29,065 bases of DNA from DASYYE01 sp035946955. Its GTDB lineage: Bacteria; Actinomycetota; Actinomycetes; Streptosporangiales; Streptosporangiaceae. Made by a program: the position numbers and the translations under genes. Positions 15,203-22,475 of this stretch are shown piece after piece. A model generated the notes under the pieces. The model ran no database searches, was not told the DNA's origin, and was given only the letters and a program-made list of their open reading frames with translations. The stretch is taken from the NCBI GenBank assembly GCA_035946955.1, contig DASYYE010000440.1, forward strand, positions 1 to 29,065. Direction: 5' to 3'. The number at the start of each line of letters is the position of its first letter. Positions within the stretch are counted from its first letter, which is position 1.

Positions 15203-16330
15203 TCAGCGGAAGGTGGTGAGGCGGTCCAGGGCCTGGCTTGTCTCCTGGACGAGACTCGCCATGAGGTCGGCGACCGGGCGGACCTCGTTCATGCGGCCGA
15301 CGATCTGGCCGACCGGCATCGGCACCACATCGGGCATCCCGGACCTCAGCAGCCGGTGGTGGGCCTCGGCGACCAGCAGGTTCTGCAGTGGCATGGGCAG
15401 GGGGTCGGGGGCTCCCGGCTCCACCCAGGCCTGGGTCCACCGGTTCTTCAGCAGCCGCGCGGGTTTGCCGCTGTAGACGCGTGAGCGGACGGTGTCGGAC
15501 GACGTGGCCGCGAGCAGCGCCTCCCGCAGGCCACCCGCTGGGAGGTGCTCCGTGTACTCCGTGGTCGTGAGCCAGGCGGAGCCCATCCAGACGCCGACCG
15601 CCCCGAGCGCGAGTGCCGCGGCGACCTGCCGCCCACACCCGATCCCGCCCGCGGCGAGCACGGGCACATCCGGGCCCACGGCGTCGACGACTTCGGGGAC
15701 GAGCACCATGCTCGCGACCTCCCCGGTGTGACCGCCCGCCTCGTAGCCCTGGGCCACCACCACATCGACCCCGGCGGCCACGTGGCCCAGTGCGTGCTGG
15801 GTCTTGCCCGCCAGCGCCGCCACCACCACGCCCTGGTCGTGCGCTCGTGTGATCAGGTCTTTCGGCGGGGGACCGAGCGCGTTCGCGATCAGCTTCACGG
15901 GGTGCGCCAGCGCCACCTCGGCCTGCTGGCTCGCCAGCGAATGCAGCCAGCCGAGCACGCCGTCACCAGCCGCGGACTCTTCCGGCAGCGGCGGGACGCC
16001 GAGCCTGGTCAGCGTGTCCGCCACGAACTCGCGGTGTGCGGCCGGAATGAGGCCCCGCAGGCCGGCCGGGGTGCCCTCGGTAGGGGGGTGGGTCGGCATC
16101 ACCACGTCCACGCCGTATGGCCGCCCGTCGGTGTTGCTGTCCAGCCAGTGCAGCGCCTCATCCAGGTCAGCCGGGTCGCTGAAGCGCACGCACCCGAGCA
16201 CGCCCAGCCCGCCAGCGCGGCTGATGGCCGCGGCGACGTACTCGGACGGGGTGAAGCCCACGATCGGGTGCTCGATGCCGAGCAGGTCACACAGTGACGT
16301 CCGCAGTGCCCGCCTGCGGGGTTCACTCAC
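15203..16330 (-). CDS. Nitronate monooxygenase-family FMN oxidoreductase (Rv1533-like)
   Basis: 375 residues from the GTG at 16330, whose GTGAGTGA overlaps the fadD19 stop by 8 nt, so translation is coupled. A TIM-barrel FMN enzyme: TSLCDLLGIEHPIVGFTPSE, GGLGVLGCVRFSDP, ANALGPPPKDLI, VAALAGKTQHALGHVAAGVD, AQGYEAGGHTGEV, LAAGGIGCGRQVAAALALGA and GVWMGSAWLTT (FMN-phosphate-binding loops). As remembered, it is closest to Mycobacterium tuberculosis Rv1533 rather than to the steroid-ring enzyme IpdC (Rv3553). Members oxidise nitronates or act as enone or enoyl-CoA reductases. Sitting in one operon with fadD19 suggests a role in sterol or acyl-CoA metabolism; this is inference. Confidence 0.8.
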   Translation of the reverse strand: MSEPRRRALRTSLCDLLGIEHPIVGFTPSEYVAAAISRAGGLGVLGCVRFSDPADLDEALHWLDSNTDGRPYGVDVVMPTHPPTEGTPAGLRGLIPAAHREFVADTLTRLGVPPLPEESAAGDGVLGWLHSLASQQAEVALAHPVKLIANALGPPPKDLITRAHDQGVVVAALAGKTQHALGHVAAGVDVVVAQGYEAGGHTGEVASMVLVPEVVDAVGPDVPVLAAGGIGCGRQVAAALALGAVGVWMGSAWLTTTEYTEHLPAGGLREALLAATSSDTVRSRVYSGKPARLLKNRWTQAWVEPGAPDPLPMPLQNLLVAEAHHRLLRSGMPDVVPMPVGQIVGRMNEVRPVADLMASLVQETSQALDRLTTFR

Positions 16331-17978
16331 CGGAACCAGCCCTGTCCCTCGCCAGCGTATGGCTCGCCTCGCCCTGCCCCGGGGCGTTGGTGGGTGGGTG
16401 GCTGGCGGCGTAGCGGTGCGCCCAGCTGTAGTCGGGCTTGCCACTGGGCGCACGGTTGATGGTGTCGACCAGCCAGATACTGCGGGGGAGTTTGTAGCCG
16501 GCGATGCGGGGACGGAGGTGGCTCTCGAGACTGGCCAGGTCGAGGTGCCTGTCCTCACGGGGCTGCACCAGCGCCGCCACCCGCTGGCCGAGGCGCTCGT
16601 CGGGGACACCGATCACCAGGGCGTCGAAGACGTCGGCGTGGGACTTCAGCGCGCCCTCGACCTCCTCGGGGAAGACCTTCTCGCCGCCGGTGTTCACGCA
16701 GGTGTTGCCGCGGCCGAGCAGTGTCACGGTGCCGTCGGCCTCGACCCGGGCCAGGTCACCGGGTACCGCATAGCGCTTCCCGTCCACCTCGGCGAACATG
16801 GCCGCGGTCTTGACCGGGTCCTTGTAGTAGCCCAGCGGCACGTGGCCGCCCCTGGCAAGGCGGCCGGACTCCCCGGGGCCCGCCCGCCGGCCATCGCCGT
16901 CGAGCACGATGATGTCCGGGCCCGGCGTGACGGTAGGGCCACCCCGCTGTGGTGCCCCGGCGCTCACGAATCCCAGTCCGGCGAAACCCGTCTCGGTCGA
17001 GCCGATCGCGTCGGTGATGACGACCCCTGGCAGGGCCGCCATGCAGGCGTCCTTCACCACGGGGGAGAACAGGGCCGCGCTGGAGGAGATGGCCACCAGG
17101 GACGACGGCTCATAGTCGGCGTCGCCGAGCGCCTCGATCAGCGGCCGTGCCATCGCGTCCCCGATGATCACGAGCACGTTCACCTGGTGCCGCTGGACCG
17201 CGTCCCAGACCGCGTGCGGGTCGAAGCGTGGCAGCAGCACGATCGTGTCGCCGCCGAACAGGGCGGCGAGCATCGCGACCTGGCCGTTGCCGTGGATGAG
17301 CGGGCCCAGGCAGAGCCTGACCATGCCGGTGCCCTCGCGCCCACGGCGGGACTGCTCCCACTCGTCGGGCAATGGGACGCCGGTCAGGAAGTCGATGCCG
17401 CCGGTGAGTGTGCGCCAGATGTCCTCATGACGCCACATCACGCCCTTGGGATAGCCGGTGGTCCCGCCCGTGTAGATGATGTAGACATCGTCGTTGCTGC
17501 GTGCCGGGAAGTCACGCGCTGGCGAGGCGGCTGCCAGCGCGGCGGAATAGGCGACGCCCGTGCCCAGGTCAGCGTCGCTGGCGTCGTCGATGACCACCGT
17601 CCCCAGTAACCCGGGTGCCTCCGCCGCCACCGCGGCGGCGCGGGGCCCGTACTCGCGGTCGTGCACCAGGGCGGCGAGGTCTGAGTCCGAGAACATGTAG
17701 CGCAGTTCGTTCTCGGCGTAGCGGTAGTTGATGTTGATGGCCGCCGCGCGGATCTTGCACGCGGCGAGCAAGGTCGTGAGCGCCTCGATGGAGTTGTGCG
17801 CGTAGAGACCGACGTGGTCTCCCGGCCCGACGCCGGTGCCCGCCAGGTGGTGGGCCAGCCGGTTGGCATCGGCCTCCAGTTCCTGGTAGGTGACCTGCCT
17901 GTCGCCGCAGATCACCGCCACACGGTCGGGGAAAGCGTCTACAGCATGCTCAAACAGGTCGGCGAAGTGCATGGCCAT
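16323..17978 (-). CDS. fadD19: FadD19-like steroid-acid CoA ligase
   Basis: 551 residues from the ATG at 17978 (another ATG at 17972 gives 549). It follows FadD19 (Rv3515c) throughout: FPDRVAVICGDRQVTYQELE, the P-loop YIIYTGGTTGYPKGVMWRHE (residues 167-184), GDAMARPLIEAL, ISSSAALFSPVVKDA, ITDAIGSTETGFAG (adenylate-binding), GNTCVNTGGEKVFPEEVEGA and catalytic Lys514 in SGKPDYSWA. FadD19 activates C26 carboxylic acids of the sterol side chain, including those with C24 branches. The last 20 residues are Pro/Gly-rich and not conserved. It is divergent from echA19, the same arrangement as in M. tuberculosis (Rv3515c/Rv3516). The promoter overlaps a KstR-like site. Confidence 0.9.
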   Translation of the reverse strand: MAMHFADLFEHAVDAFPDRVAVICGDRQVTYQELEADANRLAHHLAGTGVGPGDHVGLYAHNSIEALTTLLAACKIRAAAININYRYAENELRYMFSDSDLAALVHDREYGPRAAAVAAEAPGLLGTVVIDDASDADLGTGVAYSAALAAASPARDFPARSNDDVYIIYTGGTTGYPKGVMWRHEDIWRTLTGGIDFLTGVPLPDEWEQSRRGREGTGMVRLCLGPLIHGNGQVAMLAALFGGDTIVLLPRFDPHAVWDAVQRHQVNVLVIIGDAMARPLIEALGDADYEPSSLVAISSSAALFSPVVKDACMAALPGVVITDAIGSTETGFAGLGFVSAGAPQRGGPTVTPGPDIIVLDGDGRRAGPGESGRLARGGHVPLGYYKDPVKTAAMFAEVDGKRYAVPGDLARVEADGTVTLLGRGNTCVNTGGEKVFPEEVEGALKSHADVFDALVIGVPDERLGQRVAALVQPREDRHLDLASLESHLRPRIAGYKLPRSIWLVDTINRAPSGKPDYSWAHRYAASHPPTNAPGQGEASHTLARDRAGSGE

Positions 17979-17984
17979 GGCCAA

Positions 17985-18014
17985 AAAGTAGAACGTGTTA
18001 CTGTTCTGGCGCAA
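17985..18014 (-). promoter_or_regulatory. Leaderless fadD19 promoter with embedded KstR-like operator
   Basis: On the minus strand TTGCGC (18014-18009) and TACTTT (17990-17985) are separated by 18 nt and resemble -35 and -10 boxes. The -10 ends 6 nt before the ATG at 17978, so the mRNA would be leaderless or nearly so. Between them, 17989-18002 reads tagaacgtgttact, matching seven of the eight fixed bases of the KstR consensus TnnAACnnGTTnnA; it shares agtagaac with the perfect site at 5452-5469. Repressor bound here would block fadD19 and could affect echA19 on the other strand. Confidence 0.6.
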
Positions 18015-18050
18015 CCCTTACGCCCATGGTCATCGAAGGAGGGCGCCACT

Positions 18051-18872
18051 ATGACTCAGGCTCCCGGCCACACGGCACTATCCAGTGAGCAGCCGCACCT
18101 GCTGACGGAGCGCCGCGGCCATGTCCTGATCGTGACGATGAACCGCCCGGAGGCACGGAACGCGCTCAGCGGGCCGATGATGGCGGGGATGCGCGAGGCG
18201 TGGGACGAGGTGGACGCCGACCCGTCGATCCGGGTCTGCGTGCTGACCGGGGCGGGCGGTGCGTTCTGCGCGGGTGCCGACCTGAAGGCTATGACGAGGT
18301 CACACCCGGGCGAGCAGTTCCGCAGCGGGGGCCTGGACGTGACCGTGATCGAATCACTGCTCAAGGGACGGCGCCTGACCAAGCCGCTGATCGCCGCGGT
18401 GGAGGGGCCCGCGATCGCCGGCGGCACCGAGATCCTGCAGGCCACCGACATCAGGGTGGCCGGCCAGAGCGCGAAGTTCGGCGTCTCCGAGGTGCGGTGG
18501 GGGCTGTTCCCCCTGGGTGGTTCGGCCGTGCGGCTGCCCCGGCAGGTCCCCTACACGGTCGCCGCCGACCTGCTGCTGACCGGGCGCCACATCAGCGCGG
18601 CGCAAGCCCAGGCGATCGGCCTCATCGGGTACGTGGTGCCAGACGGCCAGGCCCTGGCCAAGGCGCTGGAGATCGCCGACATGATCGCGGCCAACGGGCC
18701 GGTCGCCGTCCGGGCGGTCTTGCGGACGATCCGGGCGACCGAGGGCATGCCTGAGAACGACGCGTTCGTGGTCGAGGCCGAGATCGGCATGGAGGTGTTC
18801 CGCAGCGAGGACGCCAAGGAGGGGCCGCGCGCGTTCGCGGCCAAGCGGCGTCCCGAGTTCCACGACCGCTGA
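18051..18872 (+). CDS. echA19: EchA19-like enoyl-CoA hydratase (sterol side chain)
   Basis: 273 residues; ATG with AAGGAGGG at 18036-18043, spacing 7. A crotonase-fold enzyme following mycobacterial EchA19 (Rv3516): LTERRGHVLIVTMNRPEARN, TGAGGAFCAGADLKAM (oxyanion-hole turn), LLKGRRLTKPLIAAVEGPAI, AGGTEILQATDIRVAG and KFGVSEVRWGLFPLGGSAVR. The Glu residues in GGTE and SEVRW are at the two catalytic positions of hydratases. It ends NDAFVVEAEIGMEVFRSEDA then KEGPRAFAAKR, as EchA19 does. It hydrates the steroid enoyl-CoA made by the FadE enzymes. The divergent pairing with fadD19 is the conserved mycobacterial arrangement. Confidence 0.9.
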   Translation: MTQAPGHTALSSEQPHLLTERRGHVLIVTMNRPEARNALSGPMMAGMREAWDEVDADPSIRVCVLTGAGGAFCAGADLKAMTRSHPGEQFRSGGLDVTVIESLLKGRRLTKPLIAAVEGPAIAGGTEILQATDIRVAGQSAKFGVSEVRWGLFPLGGSAVRLPRQVPYTVAADLLLTGRHISAAQAQAIGLIGYVVPDGQALAKALEIADMIAANGPVAVRAVLRTIRATEGMPENDAFVVEAEIGMEVFRSEDAKEGPRAFAAKRRPEFHDR

Positions 18873-18905
18873 GCCGCACCCTGGCCAGGGCCGAGAGCGG
18901 CCTGC

Positions 18906-18911
18906 TACATT
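18906..18911 (+). promoter_or_regulatory. Extended -10 of a leaderless promoter for the PaiB-like gene
   Basis: TGCTACATT (18903-18911) is an extended -10 (TGn plus TACATT) ending 8 nt before the ATG at 18920. No ribosome binding site is present, which fits a leaderless transcript. Confidence 0.4.
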
Positions 18912-18919
18912 CGCGAGCC

Positions 18920-19564
18920 ATGCTCGTGCAGCCCTGGGACGCCGCCATCGACGATGACGAATGGCGTGCCTGGCTCGCCGACGGCCGCGACTTCGGGCAG
19001 CTGGTCGTCAACGACCTGACTGGCCGGTGGCCGGTTGCCGTGCCGGCACACTTCGTATTCGACGGGGGCCAGGAGGTCATCCTTCATCTCGCCCGTACCA
19101 ACCCCGTCTGGCCAGCGCTTGACCGCGCCGGTCACGCGTTGCTGAGCGTGGTCGATGACTACGCCTTCGTGCCGGCGACCTGGCGGGCAGCCGACGACAT
19201 CCCCCGGGAGCACGGCGTGCCGACGAGCTACTACGCGGCAGTCCAGCTGGCCGGCCCGGTCACTGTGGTGGACGACCCGCACCAGAAGGCGGAGTTCCTG
19301 CGCAGCCAGCTCGCCCACTTCCAGCCGGCCGGGGACCACGGGCTCGTCCAGGTGGGCGAACCGCCCTACGGCCGCATGCTCTCCGCCATCCGCGGCCTGC
19401 GTCTGCACGTCGAGCAGGTCACCGCGAAGTTCAAGTATGACGACCACAAGCCTGTGGCACTGCGCGAGCACGTTGCGGAAATGCTGGCGGAGCGTGGCGA
19501 AGGACGGGATGCCCAGGCCCGCACCCAGCAGTTGCGCCGCCTGGCCGGGCATTCCGGTACCTGA
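18920..19564 (+). CDS. PaiB-like FMN-binding protein (putative negative transcriptional regulator family)
   Basis: 214 residues from the ATG at 18920. The protein has the split-barrel flavin-binding fold of the PaiB/FMN-binding regulator family: VPAHFVFDGGQEVILHLART then NPVWPAL, ALLSVVDDYAFVPATW, VPTSYYAAVQLAGPVTVVDD, then LRLHVEQVTAKFKYDDHKPV as the family C-terminal signature ('I.g..aK.K.sQn...'). Bacillus PaiB was described as repressing protease and sporulation genes, but many members probably just bind FMN. It starts 47 nt after echA19 with its own promoter, and a hairpin follows its stop, so it appears monocistronic. The usual 'SQNR' in the last motif is replaced by YDDHK. Confidence 0.75.
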   Translation: MLVQPWDAAIDDDEWRAWLADGRDFGQLVVNDLTGRWPVAVPAHFVFDGGQEVILHLARTNPVWPALDRAGHALLSVVDDYAFVPATWRAADDIPREHGVPTSYYAAVQLAGPVTVVDDPHQKAEFLRSQLAHFQPAGDHGLVQVGEPPYGRMLSAIRGLRLHVEQVTAKFKYDDHKPVALREHVAEMLAERGEGRDAQARTQQLRRLAGHSGT

Positions 19565-19573
19565 AGCGTCTCC

Positions 19574-19591
19574 TGGGGCGGAGCCGCCCCA
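19574..19591 (+). terminator. Short GC hairpin after the PaiB-like gene
   Basis: TGGGGCG (19574-19580), loop GAGC, CGCCCCA (19585-19591), 7 perfect base pairs beginning 10 nt after the TGA at 19562-19564. Confidence 0.5.
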
Positions 19592-19694
19592 CGTCTGTGT
19601 CCGGTCTATGCCAACTCGCGGCCATGTGGATAAAGCGACACATACTGTTTTAGTAACATCTGTCGCCTGGCTCACACACAAACGGGGGTTTCTG
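19592..19694 (+). promoter_or_regulatory. A/T-enriched leader, probable promoter of the ATP-grasp operon
   Basis: This is the only gap upstream of the seven-gene operon. It sits between a terminator and the first gene and includes an A/T-rich stretch (about 19628-19662) that stands out from the genome. TACTGT and TAACAT both fit a -10 pattern; no -35 is convincing. An alternative ATG at 19608 in frame with the methyltransferase lies inside it. Confidence 0.35.
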
Positions 19695-20612
19695 GTGGGT
19701 TCACACGACGGGGGCGGTACTGCACGCTGTCTTATTCACGGCCGGCTGAGCGGCCTGCCGGCTTACGTGGACTTCCTGGCCGGGCGGTGCACCCGCGAGG
19801 CCTTACAGCATGTGGTATCCCAGCAGCGCCCCGAGGACTGGTCGCTCAACACCGACCAGCTCAACCTCGCCACGCGGTTCCCGGCTGACGAGGAGCACGC
19901 GGTTGCCGTCATCCTCGATGACCTCGCGGCTGACGGGGTGCTTGCCACCGCGGCCTACGATGCCGACGGCTATCTGAGCCATGCTGACAGGGTCGCGGAG
20001 CACCTGCGGCACGGCGGCTACCTGACCTACATCTTTCCCGAGGAGGCCCGGCTGCTGTACGCGGTCGCGGACATCGTCCGCCCACGCCGGACGCTGTTTG
20101 TCGGCTCGTACTACGGCTACTGGGCAGCATTCGCCATGCCCGGCATCGCGGCGGCGGGCGGCACGGCCGTGCTGATCGACCCGAACCCTGAGGTGCTCGG
20201 CCTGTCCAGGGAGAACCTGGACCGTCTCGGCTACGGCGGGCGCTGCCAGTTCGTATGTGAGGATGCCGCCACCTACCTGCGCCGCCAGCCCGAAGGCTGT
20301 GACCTGGTCGTCCAAGACGCCGAAGGGCCGAAGACCGGCGCCGACCCCGACCGGCTGGGCAAAGCCATCTACTACCCGCTGACGGTCGCGGCCACGCCAC
20401 TGCTGCGTCCCGGCGGCCTCATGGTGGCCCACAACATCATGTTGTCGAACTTGACCGACAACGACTATTTCCGCGGGAAGGTCGCGCACAACCATGGTGA
20501 GCTCGCCCTGTTCCACCGTTACGTCGACAAGCACTACGACCGGGTAAAGGACTTCCCCACCACCGAGGGCGTGGGCATCTACCGGCGTGCGGACACCGAC
20601 GGGGCACAGTAA
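19695..20612 (+). CDS. Class I SAM-dependent O-methyltransferase, first gene of ATP-grasp operon
   Basis: 305 residues from the GTG at 19695, chosen for GGGGG at 19684-19688; the in-frame ATG at 19608 would add 29 residues. The Rossmann methyltransferase core begins at RRTLFVGSYYGYWA (motif I, about 131-144), then Asp162 in VLIDPNPEVLGLS (ribose-binding acidic residue), VCEDAATYL, CDLVVQDAEG and PGGLMVAHNIML. This is the layout of the catechol/caffeoyl O-methyltransferase family (class 3), in which the last motif usually reads 'DN'; here it is HN. The N-terminal 110 residues form an added helical part. The substrate is unknown; it probably methylates the cluster product or a building block. 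The stop TAA shares one base with the ATG of the next small ORF. Confidence 0.75.
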   Translation: MGSHDGGGTARCLIHGRLSGLPAYVDFLAGRCTREALQHVVSQQRPEDWSLNTDQLNLATRFPADEEHAVAVILDDLAADGVLATAAYDADGYLSHADRVAEHLRHGGYLTYIFPEEARLLYAVADIVRPRRTLFVGSYYGYWAAFAMPGIAAAGGTAVLIDPNPEVLGLSRENLDRLGYGGRCQFVCEDAATYLRRQPEGCDLVVQDAEGPKTGADPDRLGKAIYYPLTVAATPLLRPGGLMVAHNIMLSNLTDNDYFRGKVAHNHGELALFHRYVDKHYDRVKDFPTTEGVGIYRRADTDGAQ

Positions 20613-20776
20613 TGGATCCCCGGCCGATGGAGCGCGGCCGATGGCACAGTTCCGCCAAGGTCCGGACCGGCCCGCCGCGGTTGGCGGCCACGACCCCGCG
20701 CTATTTCCACAAGGCCGGAGCGGCCGACTCGCCGCTGTCCGCCGAAAACCTCGGGAAGGCAGGGATGCGGCCGTGA
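20612..20776 (+). CDS. 54-residue ORF embedded in the operon, candidate precursor or carrier peptide
   Basis: The ATG at 20612 overlaps the methyltransferase stop (TAATG), and the TGA at 20774-20776 overlaps the GTG of the ATP-grasp gene (GTGA), the same coupling as every other junction of the operon. About 47 of 54 codons end in G or C, clearly more than the competing frame (about two thirds), in which the ATP-grasp gene would merely extend upstream. The peptide has a basic N-terminal half (RPMERGRWHSSAKVRTGPPR) and an uncharged/polar second half (YFHKAGAADSPLSAENLGKA). It has no cysteine, no signal peptide and no known carrier motif. In pheganomycin-type systems an ATP-grasp ligase joins an amino acid to a ribosomal peptide, and a similar role is conceivable here. 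It could also be a translational linker. Function not known. Confidence 0.55.
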   Translation: MDPRPMERGRWHSSAKVRTGPPRLAATTPRYFHKAGAADSPLSAENLGKAGMRP

Positions 20777-21957
20777 CCGTCATCGTGACCGGCCCGGTCA
20801 GCACCGACGCGACGACCCGGTTCATGGCCGCCTGTCAGCACAACGGCATGCCCGCGGTCCTGCTGGGCACACCAAACCCGGCGTTCACCGGGCACCCACA
20901 CGTGAGTGTTCCGACGCTGGACCTGCCGCTGGCCGAATTGGCCGGGCTGCTGGCCCCGTTCGGCCCCACAGCGGTGGTGCCAGCGGGTGAACTGGCCGTC
21001 CCGGTGGCCGACCGGCTGGCAGCCTACTTCGGCACCCCGCACAACCCACTGGACGCCGGTGACGTCTACCGGAACAAGGACTCGATGCGGGCCGCCTTCC
21101 GCGCCGCTGGCCTGCCCCAGCCCCGCGTCCATGGCGTGTTCACCACGATGGCCGAAGCGGAACAGATGGACTGGTCAGCGGTGCCGTTCCCGGTCATCGT
21201 CAAGCCGGTCGACGGTGCGGGCAGCTATTTCGTCCGGCTATGCGAGACCCCCGCCGACGTGCTCGGCGCGCTGCCGCCCATCTTCGGGCGGGCCAGGTCA
21301 GGTGCCACCGGCCTGAGCTTCCTGCGGCAGGCCGTCGTGGAGGAATACGTCGACGGGCCCGAGTTCAGCGCGGAATGCGTGGTCGCCGGCGGGGTGGCCG
21401 ACGTGGTCGCGGTGGTCCGTAAGTTCCTCAGCCCGCTGCCGCACCGCGATGAGACCGCACACCTGTGCGCGGACGTCGCGGACGCTGGCGTACTGGCCGC
21501 GCTCACCGTCACCATCGCCAAGGTGGTCACGGCGTTCCGTGTGCGTGACACCGTCCTGCACGTGGAGTTCAAGCTGACGCCCGATGGCACACAGCACGTG
21601 ATCGAAGTGGGCAACCGGGTTGCCGGGGATCAGATCTCTGAGCTCGTGGAGCTCCGGTCCGGGTGGGACCTCGAGGCGGCGCTGGTGCGCCTGCGGTCTG
21701 GACTGGGCGTCGACGGGGCCCGGCGCGGTTCGGGCTCCGCCGATGCCTACGGCGTGAAGTTCGAGTTCGGCGCCCCCTCGATTGGGCCACCACAGGTGAG
21801 GACGGTGCGCCGGGCCAGCACAGACAGATACCCGCTGGTCGAGGGCCAGGGGGAGTTCCACACTTCGCAGCGCACCGGGTACACCATCCTCGCCAGCGAC
21901 GACGTCCCCGCACTGGCCAGCCACCTCGGCAGACTGGAGTCGAGGGTGCCGGCATGA
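20773..21957 (+). CDS. ATP-grasp amide/peptide ligase 1
   Basis: 394 residues from the GTG at 20773, with AGGGA at 20761-20765; upstream in-frame ATGs at 20587 and 20641 lie in poorer coding sequence. ATP-grasp fold: an N-terminal preATP domain (MTVIVTGPVSTDATTRFMAA, then PTAVVPAGELAVPVAD), Lys144 in FPVIVKPVDGAGS, the hinge VEEYVDGPEFSAE (about 189-201) and the metal-binding end VIEVGNRVAGDQISELVELR. The last segment includes the canonical E-x-x-N. The family joins a carboxylate (as acyl phosphate) to an amine; L-amino-acid ligases such as BacD are similar. It differs from the two sister ligases in lacking the PPxFVE.xH segment after the hinge. The sister ligases share the operon. Confidence 0.8.
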   Translation: MTVIVTGPVSTDATTRFMAACQHNGMPAVLLGTPNPAFTGHPHVSVPTLDLPLAELAGLLAPFGPTAVVPAGELAVPVADRLAAYFGTPHNPLDAGDVYRNKDSMRAAFRAAGLPQPRVHGVFTTMAEAEQMDWSAVPFPVIVKPVDGAGSYFVRLCETPADVLGALPPIFGRARSGATGLSFLRQAVVEEYVDGPEFSAECVVAGGVADVVAVVRKFLSPLPHRDETAHLCADVADAGVLAALTVTIAKVVTAFRVRDTVLHVEFKLTPDGTQHVIEVGNRVAGDQISELVELRSGWDLEAALVRLRSGLGVDGARRGSGSADAYGVKFEFGAPSIGPPQVRTVRRASTDRYPLVEGQGEFHTSQRTGYTILASDDVPALASHLGRLESRVPA

Positions 21958-22475
21958 CCGGCATGATCAGGCCCGTTGCCCCGGCTGACCTCGGCGCCGT
22001 GCGGGCGATCTACAACCACGCCGTGGTCCACACCGACGCGACAATGGACACCGAGCCGAAGACGGCCGCGGACTTCGAGGACTGGTTCTCCGAGCACCAG
22101 CAGCGGTTCTGCGCCGGCGTGCTCGAGCTCGCCGACGGCACGGTCGCAGCGTATGGCTCGCTGTCGCCGTTCTCCCGCCGCGGCGGCTACTGGCCCATGA
22201 CGGAGGTGTCGTTCTACGTCGCACTTGAGCACCAGCGGCAGGGTGCTGGTGTCCAGCTGTCAGCGTGGCTGGCCGAACAGGCGGCCCAGCGCGGGTTTGT
22301 GACCCTGGTGGCCTTTGTCACCAGTACCAACACCGGCTCGGTGAAGGTACTGGAACGCACCGGCTACCAGCACACCGGGCGGATGTTCCAGGCGGGCCAC
22401 AAGCTGGACCGGTTCGTCGACCTGGACGTCTACCAGCGCTTCATCACCGGCCCTGCCGGGGCGGACGTGCCATGA
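21954..22475 (+). CDS. GNAT N-acetyltransferase, phosphinothricin acetyltransferase-like
   Basis: 173 residues; ATGA overlap with the preceding ligase. Follows the PAT family: MIRPVAPADLGAVRAIYNHA, TDATMDTEP, AAYGSLSPFSRRGGYWPMTE, then RQGAGV (residues 95-100) as the acetyl-CoA pyrophosphate loop (Q/R-x-x-G-x-G/A). Near the C-terminus are NTGSVKVLERTGYQHTGRMF and AGHKLDRFVDLDVYQ. PAT enzymes acetylate the alpha-amino group of amino acids or analogues such as phosphinothricin or methionine sulfoximine. In this operon it could protect the producer by acetylating the free amino end of the product or be a tailoring step. Substrate unknown. Confidence 0.8.
   Translation: MTGMIRPVAPADLGAVRAIYNHAVVHTDATMDTEPKTAADFEDWFSEHQQRFCAGVLELADGTVAAYGSLSPFSRRGGYWPMTEVSFYVALEHQRQGAGVQLSAWLAEQAAQRGFVTLVAFVTSTNTGSVKVLERTGYQHTGRMFQAGHKLDRFVDLDVYQRFITGPAGADVP

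Noticed and set aside
15545..17609. Two long forward open frames across the NMO and fadD19 genes (15545-16297 and 15804-17609).
   Set aside because: They are antisense to two well-supported genes and have no recognisable content.
18881..18890. CCTGGCCAGG-type palindrome after echA19, considered as terminator.
   Set aside because: A 10-bp palindrome without a loop cannot form a hairpin, and the next gene starts within 35 nt.
20587..20772. Longer ligase 1 using the in-frame ATG at 20587 or 20641.
   Set aside because: The added part has weaker third-position G/C bias than the 54-residue ORF in another frame, and the GTG at 20773 has a good ribosome binding site and the expected family start.
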